A stretch of DNA of 64,000 nt. Source: Planctomycetaceae bacterium. Lineage in GTDB: Bacteria; Planctomycetota; Planctomycetia; Pirellulales; Pirellulaceae. A model generated the notes under the pieces. The model saw nothing but the letters and a program-made list of their open reading frames with translations. It was not told where the DNA came from and searched no databases. Of the stretch, positions 43,699 to 53,798 are shown one piece after another; the first letter of the stretch is position 1; the number at the start of each line of letters is the position of its first letter. The stretch lies in contig JACKHN010000029.1 in assembly GCA_020638975.1 (NCBI GenBank), forward strand, positions 1 through 64,000, written 5' to 3'. The translations under genes and the position numbers were made by a program.

Positions 43699-45711
43699 AT
43701 GCCGCAACGCGCCGCACAAGCAGCTTGGTGCGAGATTCGCTCTCGTCACACGAGACAACTGTGCGCGATGTTGGCTTTGGCAATAGGGCTATCCTGTGGC
43801 TGTTCGTCGCAGAAGTACTTAAAGCTGCGGCCAGTTCCACGGAATCCGTTGCAAGGTCCACTGCAGCTACTGTCTTTTTACGGACCGCAGCCCAGCCAAC
43901 GTACAGAAGAACTGTTGCGGCGATACGACGTCGCCAAAGCCGATTCGAATGAAGTGCTCACACGGCTTCAAGCCGAGATTGAAAACGATCCGTCGGCAGA
44001 CAAGCTCTACTCGTACGCCGAACTTGCCTACATTCACGGCAAGCGAGCCGACGCCATGGGCAAACGCGGGCAGGCGATGGAGTTGTACGGCACCGCAGTC
44101 GCGCATGCCTATTGGTATCTGTTCGATCCACGATTCGACCGTTTCCGTAATCCGTACGATCCGCAGTTTCGTGGTGCCAGCGACCTCTATAACGCAGCAC
44201 TCGAGGGTGCCATCCGACTGGCGAACAACGAGACAAAACTAAGACCTGGCGGAACGTACACGATCGGCACAGGCGAACATCAGTTCAATATCTCGGTGGT
44301 CGCACATGGCAATTGGCATGAGGACGATTTCGAGCGACTAGAGTTCGTCTCAGACTACGAGATCGAAAACTTGTCATCGCGACACCACTCGTACGGACTT
44401 GGCGTACCACTGATCGCCGTTCGACATCCTCACGAGGACGAGGACCCGGCCGAGAAGTACTATCCACCAGGGCTCAGCTTCGCCGTGACAGCATTCTTGC
44501 GAGTCGCGCCCAGAATGGAAGGACAAGAAGCAGGACCGCATCAATGTGTTCTTGAGTTACACGATCCGCTCAACTCTCACGACATCGTTGTATCAAATCG
44601 ATTGGTGCCCATTGAAACGGATCTCACAACTCCGCTGGCCTACTTTTTAGACAACCCGGATTTTGAAGAGCGAAAGAACATCGCGACTTGGGCGCTCCTT
44701 CAGCCCGACAGCGCGGACTCGCTACGCGGGCTGTTCATGCTAGAGCCCTACGACCCGAACAAAATCCCGGTCGTCATGGTGCATGGTCTTTGGTCCAGCC
44801 CTGTTACGTGGATGGAGATGTTCAACGAACTGCGATCGTTCCCCGAAATTCGCAGTCAGTACCAATTCTGGTTTTACCTGTACCCAACTGGCCAACCGTT
44901 CTGGACCAGTGCGAAGCAGATGCGGCAGGATCTAGCCGAAGCACAGCAAAATCTCGACCCAGAGCGAAGAACGCCGGCGCTTGATCAGATGGTCTTAGTC
45001 GGACACAGCATGGGCGGGCTTGTCGCGAAGTTGCAGACGCTTGAAAGCGACGAGGACTATTGGCACTTGCTGTCGGATCGCCCATTTGAGGAATTGGAGG
45101 CGGACGAGCCAACTCGCGACGCTCTCGCAAGAACCGTCTATTTCGATCCAAATCCTTCCATTCGTCGCGTGATTACGATCGGCACACCGCATCGAGGAAG
45201 TGAATATGCCAACGACTACACGCGGTGGTTGGCTCGCAAGCTGATTTCTCTGCCCGAGATGATGGTGTCAGCGACTAGCCGATTGAATCGCGACAACCCC
45301 GGCTTTTTTCGCAACAAGGAGTTGCTGACAATTTCAACGAGCATCGACTCGCTATCGCCCGATTCTCCCGTCCTGCCGGTGATGCTTCGTTCGCCGCGTT
45401 CACCAAGGACGACGTACCATAACATCGTTGGTCTCGTGCCGGACGAAGGAATCGTCGGCTCGTTAGCTGGACACAGCGACGGCATTGTCGAGTACGAAAG
45501 TGCTCACCTGGATGACGTGGCTTCTGAGATCACCGTTCCCGCCGACCATTTAACGGTCCATCATCATCCGCGAGCCATTCTCGAAGTGCGGCGTATCTTG
45601 CTGGAGCATCAAGCGTTTGCGGTTGCCGAGATGCGTGGACAAAGAGAGGCAATCCCTGCCTCATTTGATCGGCGTCAATCCAATCGACGGTCGGAAGCCG
45701 TTAGTCGTTGA
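43699..45711 (+). CDS. Lipase-like alpha/beta hydrolase, probable lipoprotein
   Basis: A 670-residue protein. The N-terminal hydrophobic stretch LCAMLALAIGLSCGCSS ends in two Cys, an imperfect lipobox, suggesting membrane anchoring; translation may start at an internal ATG close to it. Residues ~55-330 have no recognised fold. The hydrolase part begins IPVVMVHGLWSSPVTW, has the nucleophile in LVGHSMGGLVAKL and an ITIGTPHRGSEYA segment, and a late His-rich HLTVHHHPRAIL that probably holds the catalytic His. It resembles PGAP1/lipase class 2-type esterases. The substrate is unknown. It ends overlapping the second csrA gene by 11 bp (convergent). Confidence 0.85.
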   Translation: MPQRAAQAAWCEIRSRHTRQLCAMLALAIGLSCGCSSQKYLKLRPVPRNPLQGPLQLLSFYGPQPSQRTEELLRRYDVAKADSNEVLTRLQAEIENDPSADKLYSYAELAYIHGKRADAMGKRGQAMELYGTAVAHAYWYLFDPRFDRFRNPYDPQFRGASDLYNAALEGAIRLANNETKLRPGGTYTIGTGEHQFNISVVAHGNWHEDDFERLEFVSDYEIENLSSRHHSYGLGVPLIAVRHPHEDEDPAEKYYPPGLSFAVTAFLRVAPRMEGQEAGPHQCVLELHDPLNSHDIVVSNRLVPIETDLTTPLAYFLDNPDFEERKNIATWALLQPDSADSLRGLFMLEPYDPNKIPVVMVHGLWSSPVTWMEMFNELRSFPEIRSQYQFWFYLYPTGQPFWTSAKQMRQDLAEAQQNLDPERRTPALDQMVLVGHSMGGLVAKLQTLESDEDYWHLLSDRPFEELEADEPTRDALARTVYFDPNPSIRRVITIGTPHRGSEYANDYTRWLARKLISLPEMMVSATSRLNRDNPGFFRNKELLTISTSIDSLSPDSPVLPVMLRSPRSPRTTYHNIVGLVPDEGIVGSLAGHSDGIVEYESAHLDDVASEITVPADHLTVHHHPRAILEVRRILLEHQAFAVAEMRGQREAIPASFDRRQSNRRSEAVSR

Positions 45712-46120
45712 TGAGTACCGGCGAAACAGCCAACTTCGCATCACGAACGAGCTTCGCGAGCGGGGCACCACTGCTCTGCTTCGACGAACAACGGCGTACG
45801 GGCAAACAGGATTGCCGGCGGCTCGAAATCTTCTTTAGAAACTCCCACTCCGTCTCGGAGATCGTGGCGTCTTCTTCCGAACGCTCCGAATCACTCGCAA
45901 TTTGGGCATCGGAAGAAGCCATCGTCGCGGAGTCGTCAGACTCTGTCATCTCGACCTCGAAACTGCCATCGAAGGTCGGTAACTCACCTCGCAGGACACG
46001 AATGTCGCGAGGTGCTTCGATACCGATCCGAACGGTGTTGCCCTTGAGCTTAAGGATCGAGATGGTGATGTTGTTGCCGATGTGAATCTGTTCTTGAGTC
46101 TTCCGTGTTAAGACAAGCAT
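45701..46120 (-). CDS. csrA: CsrA homologue with long C-terminal tail
   Basis: 139 residues from ATG 46120. Residues 1-48 are a clear CsrA core (MLVLTRKTQEQIHIGNNITI, then NTVRIGIEAPRDIRVLRGEL, with the RNA-binding Arg). Ordinary CsrA ends near 60-75, but here an acidic Ser/Asp/Glu-rich linker (SDDSATMASSDAQIASDSER) and a basic C-terminal segment add about 80 residues. The tail matches no domain I know. The last 11 bp overlap the convergent lipase-like gene. The 46121-46339 gap upstream shows nothing else. Confidence 0.9.
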   Translation of the reverse strand: MLVLTRKTQEQIHIGNNITISILKLKGNTVRIGIEAPRDIRVLRGELPTFDGSFEVEMTESDDSATMASSDAQIASDSERSEEDATISETEWEFLKKISSRRQSCLPVRRCSSKQSSGAPLAKLVRDAKLAVSPVLIND

Positions 46121-46339
46121 GGCACACACTCCGTTGTGAAAAGAGAAGAGAGTTTGGTGGGGGTGATAAGCGACACCATCCTAATGCACACGCCGGGCCA
46201 AACTTTCAGCTCGTGCAACGCCATGATACAAGTTGTGACCCTGCTGATACTTACGCTGCAACACTGGCACTGCATTCGCTAGGACACTTGGTGTACAAAC
46301 TTACAACCGACTTGAAAGATTTGCCCCGAATCACGGAAA

Positions 46340-49300
46340 TCAAGTCGCCGACGTTTCGGAAATCCGCTTCTTGGTGCGCGAAGCGACGACCTTGCCTTCC
46401 GTCAACGCACCGCCTGGCAGAATGATCGGTTGGCAATGCGGCTCGACTCCGCTCACGAGATCGATCATGTGGTGATGACAAGTCAAGAAAATGATTTGAA
46501 CTTGCTGCGAAAACCCACTTAGAACCTCAAGGGTCTGCTTTGCCCGCTCGGCGTCAAAATTGACGAGGACATCATCCATAACGATGGGCAACGGCTCGGT
46601 GTCTTGGCAGTAGTGATGAATGTAGGCGAGGCGAATGGCGAGATAAAGCTGTTCGCGAGTACCGGTGCTCAATTGGTGAGGTTCCTTGCGTTTTCCCGCT
46701 TCATCAACGACAAGCAATGTGCCATGTTCGTCGAGTTTGCGTTCGATCGCGGTGTAGCGTCCAACGGTCATCTGACGGAGCAACCGTTCGACTTCGGCAA
46801 GCATCGCTGGCTGATGCTCACGCTCAAACTTTTTGATCGACTGCTTCATCAACGCTTGAGCCAAGACGAGTGGTGCCCAACGGTCGACAGCGACCGCGAG
46901 TTGACTGCGTGTGCTTTCCAAGCCGAGGGCCACGTCCGCTGCGAGGCTTGCTCCATCGAGCTTCTCTCGTTGTTCGTCCAACAACGTCGCCTTTTTGAAA
47001 GCGAGGTTATATTCGGTATCCGCCTTTTTGAGCTCTTGAGCAAGATGATGTTGTTCGGAGGCGATCGAGTCGGCGTCGGCGTCCTGCAACTCGCGATCGA
47101 ACTTCTCTTCGTCTTCGGTTCGTCGAATGGCGATGATTTGGCTAGATGCTTCCCGAGAAACTTGTGTCAACTCGGCCTTGCGTTTCGCAGCGAGTGCGAC
47201 TTGCTCGAACGCGGCCTCGTCCCTGGTGCCCGCCGCGGATAACAAGTCGCTGAACTCCGCATCGATCTTTGCGAGTTGTTCCTTCTTGGCAGCATGCCGT
47301 TTACGCAACTTGCCGCAACTACCTTGCAATCGCTCATTATCTCGATGGGCGATTTTGGCCGCATCGAGTTGCGACTGTAACTCCTTCATCGCGATTTCGG
47401 GCACGAAATCGACAAGTTTTGGCGCAAGTTTGCCGCAAAGCGATTGCACAGCCGATGTGAAGGCGGCAATGCCGCTGCTCATGTCACCGATCCGCTTATC
47501 AAGCTCGATCGCCTTGTCCCATTCATTGCGAGCCTCGACCAACCCACCCAAAATTTTCGAGGCGAGATGCACATCCCAATCGCGGGGAAACTTGAACTGA
47601 TCAAGCAGATTCTCCCACTGCGTCTGCCACTCGTGATGTTCATCTTCCAAAACGGTGAGTTGTTCGTCCAGTGAGCGCAAGACTTCCTGTTTCTGAGGAA
47701 GTTGCTCTTCGTACGTTCGCCGCCGAACAATCGAGTCCCGTACTGCTTCTTGCCTCTCTCTGGCGAGAACGAGTTGTTGAGCTGGCGTACTCGTCGATTT
47801 TGGAAAGGCCGCCGATAGTTCCTTTTCGAATTCGGAAACCATTGTTTGGAGCGAGTCGGCCCGTTGCCGAAGTTGCTTTTGCTTCGACCGTGCCTCCGTC
47901 AACTCGTTGAATCCCTGAAGCCAATCTAGCATGGCAGTTGGCGAAAGCGGAGCGAAGGGGCAGTCGGTCCAGAGCGATTCCCATTCCGAAACCACTTGTT
48001 CGTGTTGCCTAAGTTGCGATTCACGGTTCTGCTCGGCAGCCTCCAGTCGTTGCGTCAAGCGGCCAACTTCATACTTCAATTGATCACACGCCGCTGCCTG
48101 CTCGGCTTTGTCTTGCCGTTCATCCGCCAACGCATCAGCCGCTTGCACGGACTGTTCGTAAGCGGTCGCAAGTGACTTCGACAGATTCTTCCCTGTGCCG
48201 CTGTCCGCAGGCAGCCACTTCGCCGCTGCTTCGTCGTTGGCCTTGTTCGTATCCAGCAATCGCTCGCGGATTAGCTGCCAACCGGAGTCGCGATTGTCAC
48301 GGGAAGCCAACAATTGTTCGCGGTCGGGGACAGCAGCCCCCGCATCGAGTTGTGCAAGCTGTTCTTGCTTTTGCTCGCAGTCGTGTTTGATTGTCTTGAC
48401 GAGTTGCGCACTGTCCGTCACCTCTTTCTCCGAGCGTCGCAATCGTTCGCGAAATTCGATGACCGTTGCGGCCATCGGCATGGACAACTCAGGGCTCAAG
48501 TCGAGCTTTGCACGCAATGGCGCGTTCAGCTTCACGACGAGAGTTTCGATTGCGGCTTCGGCATCGTCCAATTGTGCGTGTAATTCTAACAAGCGTTCGA
48601 GATTACGTTGATATAGCGGTGCCTTGTCGAGAAGCGATGCGAGGCCGTCAGGGGTTTCCGGCATTTCCCCCTGTTCAAGTTGACGATGGAGTGCCTTGAT
48701 GTCGCTCTCCACAGCTCGACGTTCGGCGGTCGCCGACGATTTCTTTCGCAATAACTCTTCAAGTTCGGACTTCAGTCGATCGACCGTTTGACGCTGTGCA
48801 AGGGTCGTGCGAAACCGTTCCAGGTGGCTATCGTTCCAGTCGGGCGAAAAACTCTGCAGCTGTGCGCGAACGCTCGACTTGATCGCGTCGGATGCCTGCT
48901 GACGCAATGGCATGTCACGGCGAAAACCAACGATCTGCGTAATCTGCTGTTCCAATTCACGAATGGCCGCTTCGTTGGCGAGCAATTCGGGAGCGAGTTG
49001 CAGCGACGCCAATTGTTCGGCCTCCTCGTTCAGTTCCTGCTCAACCGACTCCAATTCATTAGCGACCTCGGTGCGGCGGATCTTTAGCCGCGAGTACTGC
49101 TCTCCGCCGTCAATTGGGAACGTATCGGGTATGCTCAACTCGGCGAGTTCGCGCTCGGCGTGTCGGCGGCGTGCCCAAGGTTCGATCGCATCTGCGAGCC
49201 GATCCAGATGGGCTTTGCGACCGCGCAGCGTCTCGAGAGTTTGACGCAGTGAGTCGACCGCGGCCTTGGCTTCCTTCGCTTCCCGAACGAGAAGCTCGAA

Positions 49301-49918
49301 GTCACGTGGTTTCAGAGTTCGCGCCTTGAGATCTTTCGACCGTTCCTTGATCTCGCCGAGCAGTTTGTGAATCAGTTGCTTACTACGTCCGCGAGACGTG
49401 AAGAGGCCATCGGATTCCGTTTGGAGTTCCGCTTGAACGCTTTGGAAGTGAGCCAAACCACCTAGTCCGCCACCGTATAATGCCTCCGTCAAATTCGCTC
49501 GTTTCAGACTCTCATCCGCTTCCGTCAACTCACGCAGCGAGAAACCAAACACCTGTTCGTACAGTTCCTTACTCGCGCCGCCGACCAGGCGGCTTAACGC
49601 CGCCATGTCGACTTCCTGACCGGACGGTTCTTGCTTCCCAACAACTTCGTTCTTCTTTCCCTTGCGACGACGAAAACGAAGCTGCGTCCCATCCGACATG
49701 TCGAACAAGCCTGTTGCCGCCATCTCGCCGGCGTGATCGTCGAAGACGTACGGATTTTGGAGTGGCTTGAAACCGAACAACAGTTCACGAATCAATTGCA
49801 GCAAAGTGGACTTGCCGGCCTCGTTGGGACCAAACACGAGCGAAAAGCCGGGATCGAACTCCAGCCTTTGTCCGCTGAAAACGCCGAAGTGTTCAATGTC
49901 GAGTTCGCGTAGCTTCAT
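46340..49918 (-). CDS. YhaN/SbcC/Rad50-like SMC-type ATPase
   Basis: 1192 residues. The head MKLRELDIEHFGVFSGQRLE is followed by the Walker A GPNEAGKS (about 30-37) and the AAA_27-type region; two very long coiled coils (about 190-520 and 620-990) are rich in Glu/Lys/Gln; the C-terminal head has the ABC signature LSTGTREQLYLAIRLAY and the Walker B/D-loop LPIVMDDVLVNFD. It matches the Bacillus YhaN group, partner of the Mre11-like YhaO. The complex probably trims or senses DNA ends. ATG 49918 overlaps the upstream yhaO-like stop by 4 nt (ATGA), fixing the start and implying fixed stoichiometry. Confidence 0.93.
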   Translation of the reverse strand: MKLRELDIEHFGVFSGQRLEFDPGFSLVFGPNEAGKSTLLQLIRELLFGFKPLQNPYVFDDHAGEMAATGLFDMSDGTQLRFRRRKGKKNEVVGKQEPSGQEVDMAALSRLVGGASKELYEQVFGFSLRELTEADESLKRANLTEALYGGGLGGLAHFQSVQAELQTESDGLFTSRGRSKQLIHKLLGEIKERSKDLKARTLKPRDFELLVREAKEAKAAVDSLRQTLETLRGRKAHLDRLADAIEPWARRRHAERELAELSIPDTFPIDGGEQYSRLKIRRTEVANELESVEQELNEEAEQLASLQLAPELLANEAAIRELEQQITQIVGFRRDMPLRQQASDAIKSSVRAQLQSFSPDWNDSHLERFRTTLAQRQTVDRLKSELEELLRKKSSATAERRAVESDIKALHRQLEQGEMPETPDGLASLLDKAPLYQRNLERLLELHAQLDDAEAAIETLVVKLNAPLRAKLDLSPELSMPMAATVIEFRERLRRSEKEVTDSAQLVKTIKHDCEQKQEQLAQLDAGAAVPDREQLLASRDNRDSGWQLIRERLLDTNKANDEAAAKWLPADSGTGKNLSKSLATAYEQSVQAADALADERQDKAEQAAACDQLKYEVGRLTQRLEAAEQNRESQLRQHEQVVSEWESLWTDCPFAPLSPTAMLDWLQGFNELTEARSKQKQLRQRADSLQTMVSEFEKELSAAFPKSTSTPAQQLVLARERQEAVRDSIVRRRTYEEQLPQKQEVLRSLDEQLTVLEDEHHEWQTQWENLLDQFKFPRDWDVHLASKILGGLVEARNEWDKAIELDKRIGDMSSGIAAFTSAVQSLCGKLAPKLVDFVPEIAMKELQSQLDAAKIAHRDNERLQGSCGKLRKRHAAKKEQLAKIDAEFSDLLSAAGTRDEAAFEQVALAAKRKAELTQVSREASSQIIAIRRTEDEEKFDRELQDADADSIASEQHHLAQELKKADTEYNLAFKKATLLDEQREKLDGASLAADVALGLESTRSQLAVAVDRWAPLVLAQALMKQSIKKFEREHQPAMLAEVERLLRQMTVGRYTAIERKLDEHGTLLVVDEAGKRKEPHQLSTGTREQLYLAIRLAYIHHYCQDTEPLPIVMDDVLVNFDAERAKQTLEVLSGFSQQVQIIFLTCHHHMIDLVSGVEPHCQPIILPGGALTEGKVVASRTKKRISETSAT

Positions 49919-51177
49919 GCGTCTGCCTCCAACAGTTGTGACACCAAAAGTCCTTCGGCTTGTTGCAGCCAATCTCGCAGTTGTGTCGAATCCTGCAAAT
50001 CGATTCCGCATTCGCTCAGCTCGACCGTTGCCTTCGCGGCGAGGGGCGAAAGTTCTTCGGCCAGCTCGCTGAGCTTTGTATCGTCGTCTCGCAACGCATC
50101 AATGGTCCGCAGCAACTCCGAGACCAAATCAGAACCCTTACGAAGCTGTTCGATATCGATCGGGGCTTTCGTTTCAAATTTGATCTTCTCGATCCAGACC
50201 TCATCATCGAATTCATTCGCGAGGTTGCGGATCTCGGCCAGCGTTTCTTCGCGACGAAGAGCGTGCACTAATTCGCGGTGAGCGGCACAAGCTCCACGCA
50301 CGACGACACGAACCGCCGAGAAACGCCCTTCCCCCGCTTCGTGGCAGGCAGCAACTTGTTGTCGAACCTTCTTGACTAAGTCGACGATGTTGTCTTGTTC
50401 GTTGAGATTGACCTCGGCCAAGTGCCAACGAAGTGTATCGGTCTCGATAAACTCGGTAGCATCGAGTTCGCCGTCGACCACGGTATGCAACAAGCAGCCC
50501 CGCGGTCCCGTCTCGCGAATGTGCCGACCCTGCGTATTACCGGAATAGCCGATGTAGGGCCGCGAAGAAATGGGCGGTTCAGATCGCTGGTGGATGTGTC
50601 CGAGCGCCCAGTAGTCGTAACCCTTGGATCGCAGAACGGCTTCGCTGGTCGGAGCGTAAGTGTCGTGCTCAGCACTGCCAGTCAGGCTCGTATGCAGAAC
50701 GCCGATATTAAACATCCCGTCGACAGATTGTGGATAAGTTGCGGCTAGGTCATCGTTGCATTCTTGATGCGAGAATCCCTGCCCGTGTAACGCAACGCCG
50801 AACTCTTCTAATAGAAAAGTTTCCGGCTTCCGCACCGAGAATTCACGAACGTTCTCTGGCCAACTGACGGCTTGTCGCACTTTGCTCGCTGCATCGTGAT
50901 TACCTCGCAGCAGGTAGACCGGGATCGTTTCTCGCTCCAAACGACGAAACTGTCCGGCAGTCCAAAGCCCGGTCTTCATGTCCTGCCACTTGCCATCGAA
51001 CAGATCCCCTGCGATGACGACAAAGGCAACTTGGCGATCGATTGCTAGCGTGACTAGGTTCTCAAAAGCGACGCGGGTCGCCTCGCGAAACTGCTCGACT
51101 GGCGCTCCCTCATAAGCCTCTAGGCCGCGTAACGGACTATCAATATGCAAGTCGGCGGTATGAATGAACTTAAACAT
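49915..51177 (-). CDS. YhaO/SbcD/Mre11-like DNA nuclease
   Basis: 420 residues. The calcineurin-like metallophosphoesterase motifs are in order: FIHTADLHID (Asp and His ligands), VVIAGDLFDG, LLRGNHDAA, and later VLHTSLTG and GHIHQRSEP. Binds two Mn2+ and should act as exo/endonuclease with the YhaN-like ATPase. The C-terminal ~170 residues are helical and would contact the coiled-coil base. ATG 51177 is preferred over 51192 because the motif begins four residues later. The start faces the divergent gdhA across 222 bp. Confidence 0.92.
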   Translation of the reverse strand: MFKFIHTADLHIDSPLRGLEAYEGAPVEQFREATRVAFENLVTLAIDRQVAFVVIAGDLFDGKWQDMKTGLWTAGQFRRLERETIPVYLLRGNHDAASKVRQAVSWPENVREFSVRKPETFLLEEFGVALHGQGFSHQECNDDLAATYPQSVDGMFNIGVLHTSLTGSAEHDTYAPTSEAVLRSKGYDYWALGHIHQRSEPPISSRPYIGYSGNTQGRHIRETGPRGCLLHTVVDGELDATEFIETDTLRWHLAEVNLNEQDNIVDLVKKVRQQVAACHEAGEGRFSAVRVVVRGACAAHRELVHALRREETLAEIRNLANEFDDEVWIEKIKFETKAPIDIEQLRKGSDLVSELLRTIDALRDDDTKLSELAEELSPLAAKATVELSECGIDLQDSTQLRDWLQQAEGLLVSQLLEADA

Positions 51178-51399
51178 CCGTGAGTCACCCAATAAATAAA
51201 AGAGACATCCTGCACCGGCAGTGAACTCACGTATATTACCGGAGGCGAGGCGCGAAGAAAACCAGCGCGCACAAGGTGTGAATTCCCAAACAAGAGAGAT
51301 TGCGGTGATTGTCCAGCATTTCCATCTTCTCGGACTCTTGGTATCGCGTTACCTTAGCCAGCCACTCAGGTATCTCCACATACGAATTGAGTTTCTGGC

Positions 51400-52632
51400 A
51401 TGAAAGCTTCCGAAGCGACGCAACTGTACTTTGAGAACGCGGCTGATAAAGTCGATTTGGATGACCGGATGATGAAGCTGCTCCTCGCCGCCAAGCGAGA
51501 AGTGCAAGTCCAAGTGGCGGTCGAATTGGACAACGGCGAGATCGAAACGCTGGTGGGCTATCGCGTGCAGCACGACAATTCGCGTGGGCCGATGAAGGGC
51601 GGATTACGGTTTCACCCAGATGTCGATCTCGATGAAGTTCGTTCACTTGCGGCGCTGATGACTTGGAAATGTGCCGTCGTCAACCTTCCGTACGGCGGCG
51701 CGAAGGGCGGCATTTGCGTTGATCCGAAGAAGTTGAGTCACAAGGAACTCGAGCGTGTGACGCGCAAATTCGTTGATCAGATTCATGATATCTTTGGCCC
51801 CCATACAGATATCCCCGCTCCAGACATGGGAACCAATCACGAGATCATGTCGTGGATTCGTAATCAGTGGGAGAAGTATCACGGATTCAACCCGGCGTGT
51901 GTCACAGGCAAGCCGGTCGAGCATTACGGAGCCGAAGGACGTGAAGAGGCGACGGGGCGCGGAGTCGGCATCTTGGCTTTCAAACTGCTTGGGCGACTTG
52001 GGCGGAAGCCAAAGGATACGCGAGTTGCGATCCAAGGGTTTGGCAACGTGGGAATGCACGCGGCCAAGTTCCTGCATGAAGCAGACTTCAAGGTCGTTGC
52101 AATCAGCGACGTGAGTGGGGCCTACTACCGTCCCGAAGGAATCGATGTCGCCAAGGCATTGCACTATTCGCTGAACCATGGCCGGAGTCTGACGGGGTTC
52201 GAAGAAGCGGAACGTATCTCGAATACCGAGCTCATTGGCCTCAATGTCGAGATGCTAATCCCGGCCGCGCTTGGTGGCGTGATCACGATGGACAACGTAA
52301 ATCAGATCAGGGCAAACATCATCCTCGAAGGCGCCAACGGTCCCATCCACCCGGATGCCGATCGAATCCTTAACGAACGCGGTGTGACGATTTTGCCGGA
52401 CATCGTGGCGAATGCCGGGGGCGTGACAGTCAGTTACTTCGAGTGGGTACAGAATCTTCAGCATTATAAATGGGGATTGAATCGCGTACGTCAAGAACTT
52501 GATCACGTGCTGACGCAGGCGTTCGATCAAGTCTGGCAGGAGGCGAATGACCGGCAGGTCAGCCTGCGGACTGCGGCGTACGTTATCGCCATCCGACGCG
52601 TCCATCGTGCGACGGTACTCGCCGGGATCTGA
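51400..52632 (+). CDS. gdhA: Glutamate dehydrogenase (Glu/Leu/Phe/Val dehydrogenase family)
   Basis: A 410-residue hexameric-type GDH interconverting glutamate with 2-oxoglutarate and ammonia. GGLRFHPDVDLDEVRSLA and LPYGGAKGGI hold the substrate and catalytic Lys residues, PAPDMGTNHEIMSW the catalytic Asp, and VAIQGFGNVGMHAAKFL the Rossmann fold. The Asp/Ala after the second strand (VVAISDVSG) suggests preference for NAD+, but this is weak. Length is normal. ATG 51400 has little ribosome-site character. Monocistronic between divergent yhaO-like and the downstream GGDEF gene. Confidence 0.94.
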   Translation: MKASEATQLYFENAADKVDLDDRMMKLLLAAKREVQVQVAVELDNGEIETLVGYRVQHDNSRGPMKGGLRFHPDVDLDEVRSLAALMTWKCAVVNLPYGGAKGGICVDPKKLSHKELERVTRKFVDQIHDIFGPHTDIPAPDMGTNHEIMSWIRNQWEKYHGFNPACVTGKPVEHYGAEGREEATGRGVGILAFKLLGRLGRKPKDTRVAIQGFGNVGMHAAKFLHEADFKVVAISDVSGAYYRPEGIDVAKALHYSLNHGRSLTGFEEAERISNTELIGLNVEMLIPAALGGVITMDNVNQIRANIILEGANGPIHPDADRILNERGVTILPDIVANAGGVTVSYFEWVQNLQHYKWGLNRVRQELDHVLTQAFDQVWQEANDRQVSLRTAAYVIAIRRVHRATVLAGI

Positions 52633-52859
52633 TCAATCGCCCGCCTAACCGCTAGATCCGATACGACCTGACTTGCGGCATAGGGCTTCGATGCTGCGAC
52701 GGTTGTGCTCTTGTCCAATTTTTCGGCGCGACGTGACCTATACTTCGGGTGAAAACACAACTGGTTTGCTGGGACGCGGGGATTCTAGGCACCACAGCAG
52801 CTTGGATCAGGCAGCACTCGCATCGGTCATAATCGAAACGTTGGTTTTGGGGTGATACC

Positions 52860-53798
52860 ATGCAATTTGATCTGAGTGGTCTCGACATCTTGGGCCTGAC
52901 TTTAACAGCCCTCTTCGGCTTTTTAGTTGGCAAGTTGCGGCGCAATCGATCCGCCGACGGCAAAGCTGCCGAACGTGACATGCAACGGGCCAAGGCTATC
53001 ATTGAGGAGTTCGAGGTTATCGCCGCGAAATTGCAGCAGGCAGTTCAGCAGCATCAGCAGCAAGTGGTCCAGTTCAAAGACCGAGTCAACGCCGCATCTC
53101 AGGGACGCCGCAATGCCGACTGGGACGATTTTTCAATCGAAGCCGAACGCATTCTGAAACCCACACTCGCGCTCGCCGATCAGGTCGCACGTGCTTACGA
53201 TCAGATTAAGCAACAATCGAACGTCCTGGTAAACCTTCAAGAATCACGCATCGACGCGTTGACGGGCGTGGGAAATCGCCGGATGTTCGATCAATCGCTG
53301 GAAAACCATCGAGCTTTGTTCAATCGTTATGGCAAGCATTTTTCGCTAGTCATTATCGATCTCGATCACTTCAAACAGATCAACGACACCTATGGTCACA
53401 TACACGGCGACCGCGCACTCGCGACTGTAGGGAGTTTGCTTAGGGAGTTGGCTCGTGAAACCGACGTCGTCGCGCGCTATGGTGGTGAAGAGTTTGTCAT
53501 CTTGATGCCCGAGACGCCGCTGGCCGGAGCATGTCTGTTTTGCGATCGCATCCGCCGGGAGATTGATAAGAAGCTCGACCTCACCGCCAGCATCGGCGTC
53601 GCTTCCACCGAGGACTACACCATCGCCGACGACCTCGTAAACGCAGCGGATCAAGCGCTCTATCAAGCCAAGGAGTCAGGGCGCAATCAGGTCCACCTCA
53701 GCGATTCGCAGGGTTGTCGCCTGTTTGAATCGCCAGAATCTGAGGAGTCTTGCGACGCGAATCAAGATCCCAGAGATCTCGAATTGGCCGTCTCTTAG
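52860..53798 (+). CDS. Membrane-anchored diguanylate cyclase (GGDEF)
   Basis: A 312-residue protein with one N-terminal membrane helix (about 8-24), a coiled coil rich in Gln (about 50-80, AVQQHQQQVVQF) and a GGDEF domain from ~135. The active-site motif is GGEEF at 208-212, catalytically competent. RETD at 199-202 is placed exactly five residues before it and forms an allosteric I-site, so product inhibition is expected. The first metal Asp is in VIIDLDHFKQIND. It makes c-di-GMP from two GTP; the PilZ protein at 13333 could be a receptor. The last ~35 residues are acidic and unstructured. A hairpin (ATCGGC/GCCGAT) follows at 53804-53828. The rest of 53799-54180 is otherwise empty. Confidence 0.93.
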   Translation: MQFDLSGLDILGLTLTALFGFLVGKLRRNRSADGKAAERDMQRAKAIIEEFEVIAAKLQQAVQQHQQQVVQFKDRVNAASQGRRNADWDDFSIEAERILKPTLALADQVARAYDQIKQQSNVLVNLQESRIDALTGVGNRRMFDQSLENHRALFNRYGKHFSLVIIDLDHFKQINDTYGHIHGDRALATVGSLLRELARETDVVARYGGEEFVILMPETPLAGACLFCDRIRREIDKKLDLTASIGVASTEDYTIADDLVNAADQALYQAKESGRNQVHLSDSQGCRLFESPESEESCDANQDPRDLELAVS

